Shown one piece after another: positions 62,869-64,000 of a DNA stretch of 64,000 nt. The notes beneath the pieces are model-generated. The model was not told the origin of the DNA. It saw nothing but the letters and a program-made list of their open reading frames with translations, and ran no database searches. The position numbers and the translations under genes were made by a program. The DNA comes from SUP05 sp964577715 (lineage in GTDB: Bacteria > Pseudomonadota > Gammaproteobacteria > PS1 > Pseudothioglobaceae). The DNA lies in the NCBI GenBank assembly GCA_964577715.1, contig CAZOAA010000004.1, forward strand, positions 1 to 64,000. The letters are read 5' to 3'. Within the stretch, counting starts at the first letter, position 1, and the number at the start of each line of letters is the position of its first letter.

Positions 62869-63347
62869 TATGTTCTCGCAATGGTATTGGTACGACGAAT
62901 TTTATCTTGTAATTGCAAAATACCATAAAGCAGTGCCTCTGCTGTTGGTGGGCAACCTGGCACATAAATATCAACTGGAACAATACGATCACAACCACGC
63001 ACAACCGCATAGGAATAATGATAATATCCGCCACCGTTTGCGCAAGAACCCATTGAGATTACCCATCTTGGCTCAGGCATTTGGTCATAAACCTTTCTAA
63101 GTGCTGGTGCCATTTTATTAGTTAATGTACCTGCCACAATCATTAAATCAGATTGGCGAGGGGTTGGGCGGAATACAATACCAAAACGGTCTAAATCATA
63201 ACGCGAGGAACCTGCCTCCATCATTTCTACCGCACAACAAGCCAAGCCAAAGGTCATTGGCCATAGTGAACCTGTTCTTGCCCAGTTGATAACTTTGTCA
63301 AGTGACGTGGTGACAAAGCCTTCTTTCATTAAACCTTCAATAGCCAA
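62868..63347 (-). CDS. nuoB: NADH-quinone oxidoreductase subunit B
   Basis: A 159-residue subunit holding the last iron-sulfur cluster (N2) before quinone. Ligands are in FGLACCAVEMM, SMGSCANGGGYYH and VPGCPP. It shares one base with nuoC and follows nuoA by three bases. Confidence 0.97.
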   Translation of the reverse strand: MAIEGLMKEGFVTTSLDKVINWARTGSLWPMTFGLACCAVEMMEAGSSRYDLDRFGIVFRPTPRQSDLMIVAGTLTNKMAPALRKVYDQMPEPRWVISMGSCANGGGYYHYSYAVVRGCDRIVPVDIYVPGCPPTAEALLYGILQLQDKIRRTNTIART

Positions 63348-63350
63348 AAA

Positions 63351-63707
63351 TTACTCCCACTCCAGTGCGCCGTTCTTCCATTCAAATATGAAGCCCACCA
63401 CCAGTAAAAATAAAAAGACACTCATGCCAACAAAGCCAAACCAACCTAATTGTGACTGAACAACTGCCCAAGGAAATACAAAAGCAACTTCTAAATCAAA
63501 CAAAATAAAAAGGATTGCAACTAAATAGTAGCGTACATTGAAATACATACGTGAATCATCAAAAGCAGGGAAGCCACATTCGAATTGAGAATTTTTTTCT
63601 TCGTCTGGTTTGCTTGGGCCCAGCAAATAACCAATCAACATTGGTCCTACGCCAAAAGCAACGCCTAGAAAAATAAAAACCATGATAGGTAAGTAATTTT
63701 CTAACAC
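63351..63707 (-). CDS. nuoA: NADH-quinone oxidoreductase subunit A
   Basis: A 118-residue, three-helix subunit, the first gene of the nuo operon. The signatures KNSQFECGFPAFDDSRMYFNVRYYLVAILFILFDLEVAFVFPWA are typical. The start is GTG at 63707, with GGGAG nine bases upstream. Confidence 0.96.
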   Translation of the reverse strand: MLENYLPIMVFIFLGVAFGVGPMLIGYLLGPSKPDEEKNSQFECGFPAFDDSRMYFNVRYYLVAILFILFDLEVAFVFPWAVVQSQLGWFGFVGMSVFLFLLVVGFIFEWKNGALEWE

Positions 63708-63745
63708 CTAATCAATCTCCCTTTACCTCTTGATAGAAGTCAAAT

Positions 63746-63751
63746 ATTATA
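63746..63751 (-). promoter_or_regulatory. Possible -10 box of the nuo operon
   Basis: TATAAT on the minus strand, about 39 bases before the nuoA start. No clear -35 element is seen at the usual distance. The whole 63708-63801 gap is AT-rich and holds no gene. Confidence 0.4.
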
Positions 63752-63801
63752 TCTAATTTACAAAATAACAAAGAAATAATTTAAGCATAAATATTGCTAA
63801 T

Positions 63802-64000
63802 TTATTGCTTAACTTCCGTGCCACCTACTGTTAGTTGATCTATTTTTAAACTTGGCTGTCCCACACCGACTGGTACAGATTGTCCATCTTTGCCACACAC
63901 ACCAATACCGCTATCTAGCTTAAGATCATTCGCTACCATTGATATTTTTTTAAGCACCTCATCGCCAGAGCCAATTAGAGTGGCACCTTTTACTGGCGTG
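63802..64000 (-). CDS. tldD: TldD metalloprotease, C-terminal end only
   Basis: The last 65 residues of TldD, a zinc-dependent protease subunit that works with PmbA/TldE on modified peptides. The segments TPVKGATLIGSGDEVLKK, the GIGVCGKDGQSVPVGVGQPSL block and LTVGGTE match the C-terminus of the family. The gene continues beyond the window. Confidence 0.92.
   Translation of the reverse strand, partial: TPVKGATLIGSGDEVLKKISMVANDLKLDSGIGVCGKDGQSVPVGVGQPSLKIDQLTVGGTEVKQ

Noticed and set aside
1..64000. CRISPR arrays, intact transposons, integrases or prophage genes
   Set aside because: I saw no regularly spaced repeats and no recognisable transposase, integrase or phage protein in the window.

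Overview
The window is AT-rich, gene-dense bacterial DNA. Its proteins look gammaproteobacterial: a RsmH/FtsL/FtsI cell-division block, a BamC lipoprotein beside dapA, CmoB, Hda, BioC, a CysG fusion, and a complete nuoA-N operon. The AT bias, compact layout and repertoire (type-B succinate dehydrogenase, Ccm cytochrome c maturation, siroheme synthesis) suggest a SUP05/Thioglobaceae-like sulfur-oxidising gammaproteobacterium, free-living or symbiotic. That placement is an inference; no sulfur-oxidation marker gene lies in the window.

Layout. 1-6100: a cut tRNA-Tyr, malic enzyme, an LDH-type malate dehydrogenase and a three-subunit type-B succinate dehydrogenase/fumarate reductase with a small TPR-like protein. 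6100-10050: MraZ operator repeats, a long leader with a possible 25-codon ORF, then mraZ-rsmH-ftsL-ftsI, where the division cluster stops. 10050-18310: dnaG, a lipid A acyltransferase relative, rpsO, prfB, gor, a secreted nuclease, hisI-hisE and tatABC. 18310-27600: a nitrogen-control region with a NasT-like ANTAR regulator and two glnK-amtB pairs, which bracket a cache-domain protein, a divergent NAD+ DNA ligase, bamC and dapA. 27600-33410: trmD, dapE, ccmI, ccmF, serB and tRNA-Leu. 33490-43560: a small membrane protein, cysG, a Cys-rich unknown, hda, pgsA, purM-purN-DUF3108 (carrying an artificial 100-N gap), uvrA and pyrH-frr. 43570-49550: the most accessory stretch, with a small secreted protein, cmoB, a ZnuA-like protein, bioC, an intimin-type beta-barrel with a coupled secreted protein, a duplicated 3' end of nuoN, gene remnants and a BrnT/BrnA-type toxin-antitoxin pair. 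49547-63707: the complex I operon, nuoA to nuoN, all on the minus strand. The window ends inside tldD.

The strongest discovery is a likely RNA-based ammonium-control circuit. Both glnK-amtB pairs have untranslated leaders with small hairpins whose six-base loops have A at position 1 and G at position 4, the signature recognised by ANTAR antiterminators. In both, an intrinsic terminator lies between the hairpins and glnK. In the glnK1 leader one such hairpin overlaps the terminator stem, so the two cannot form together. An ANTAR regulator of the NasT type, with Asn at the usual phosphoacceptor Asp, lies just downstream of the first pair. Other points of interest are a MraZ operator far upstream of mraZ, an LpxL-like protein without the catalytic acidic residue, a divergent LigA, a passenger-less inverse autotransporter barrel, and a nuoN-end duplication flanking a toxin-antitoxin module.
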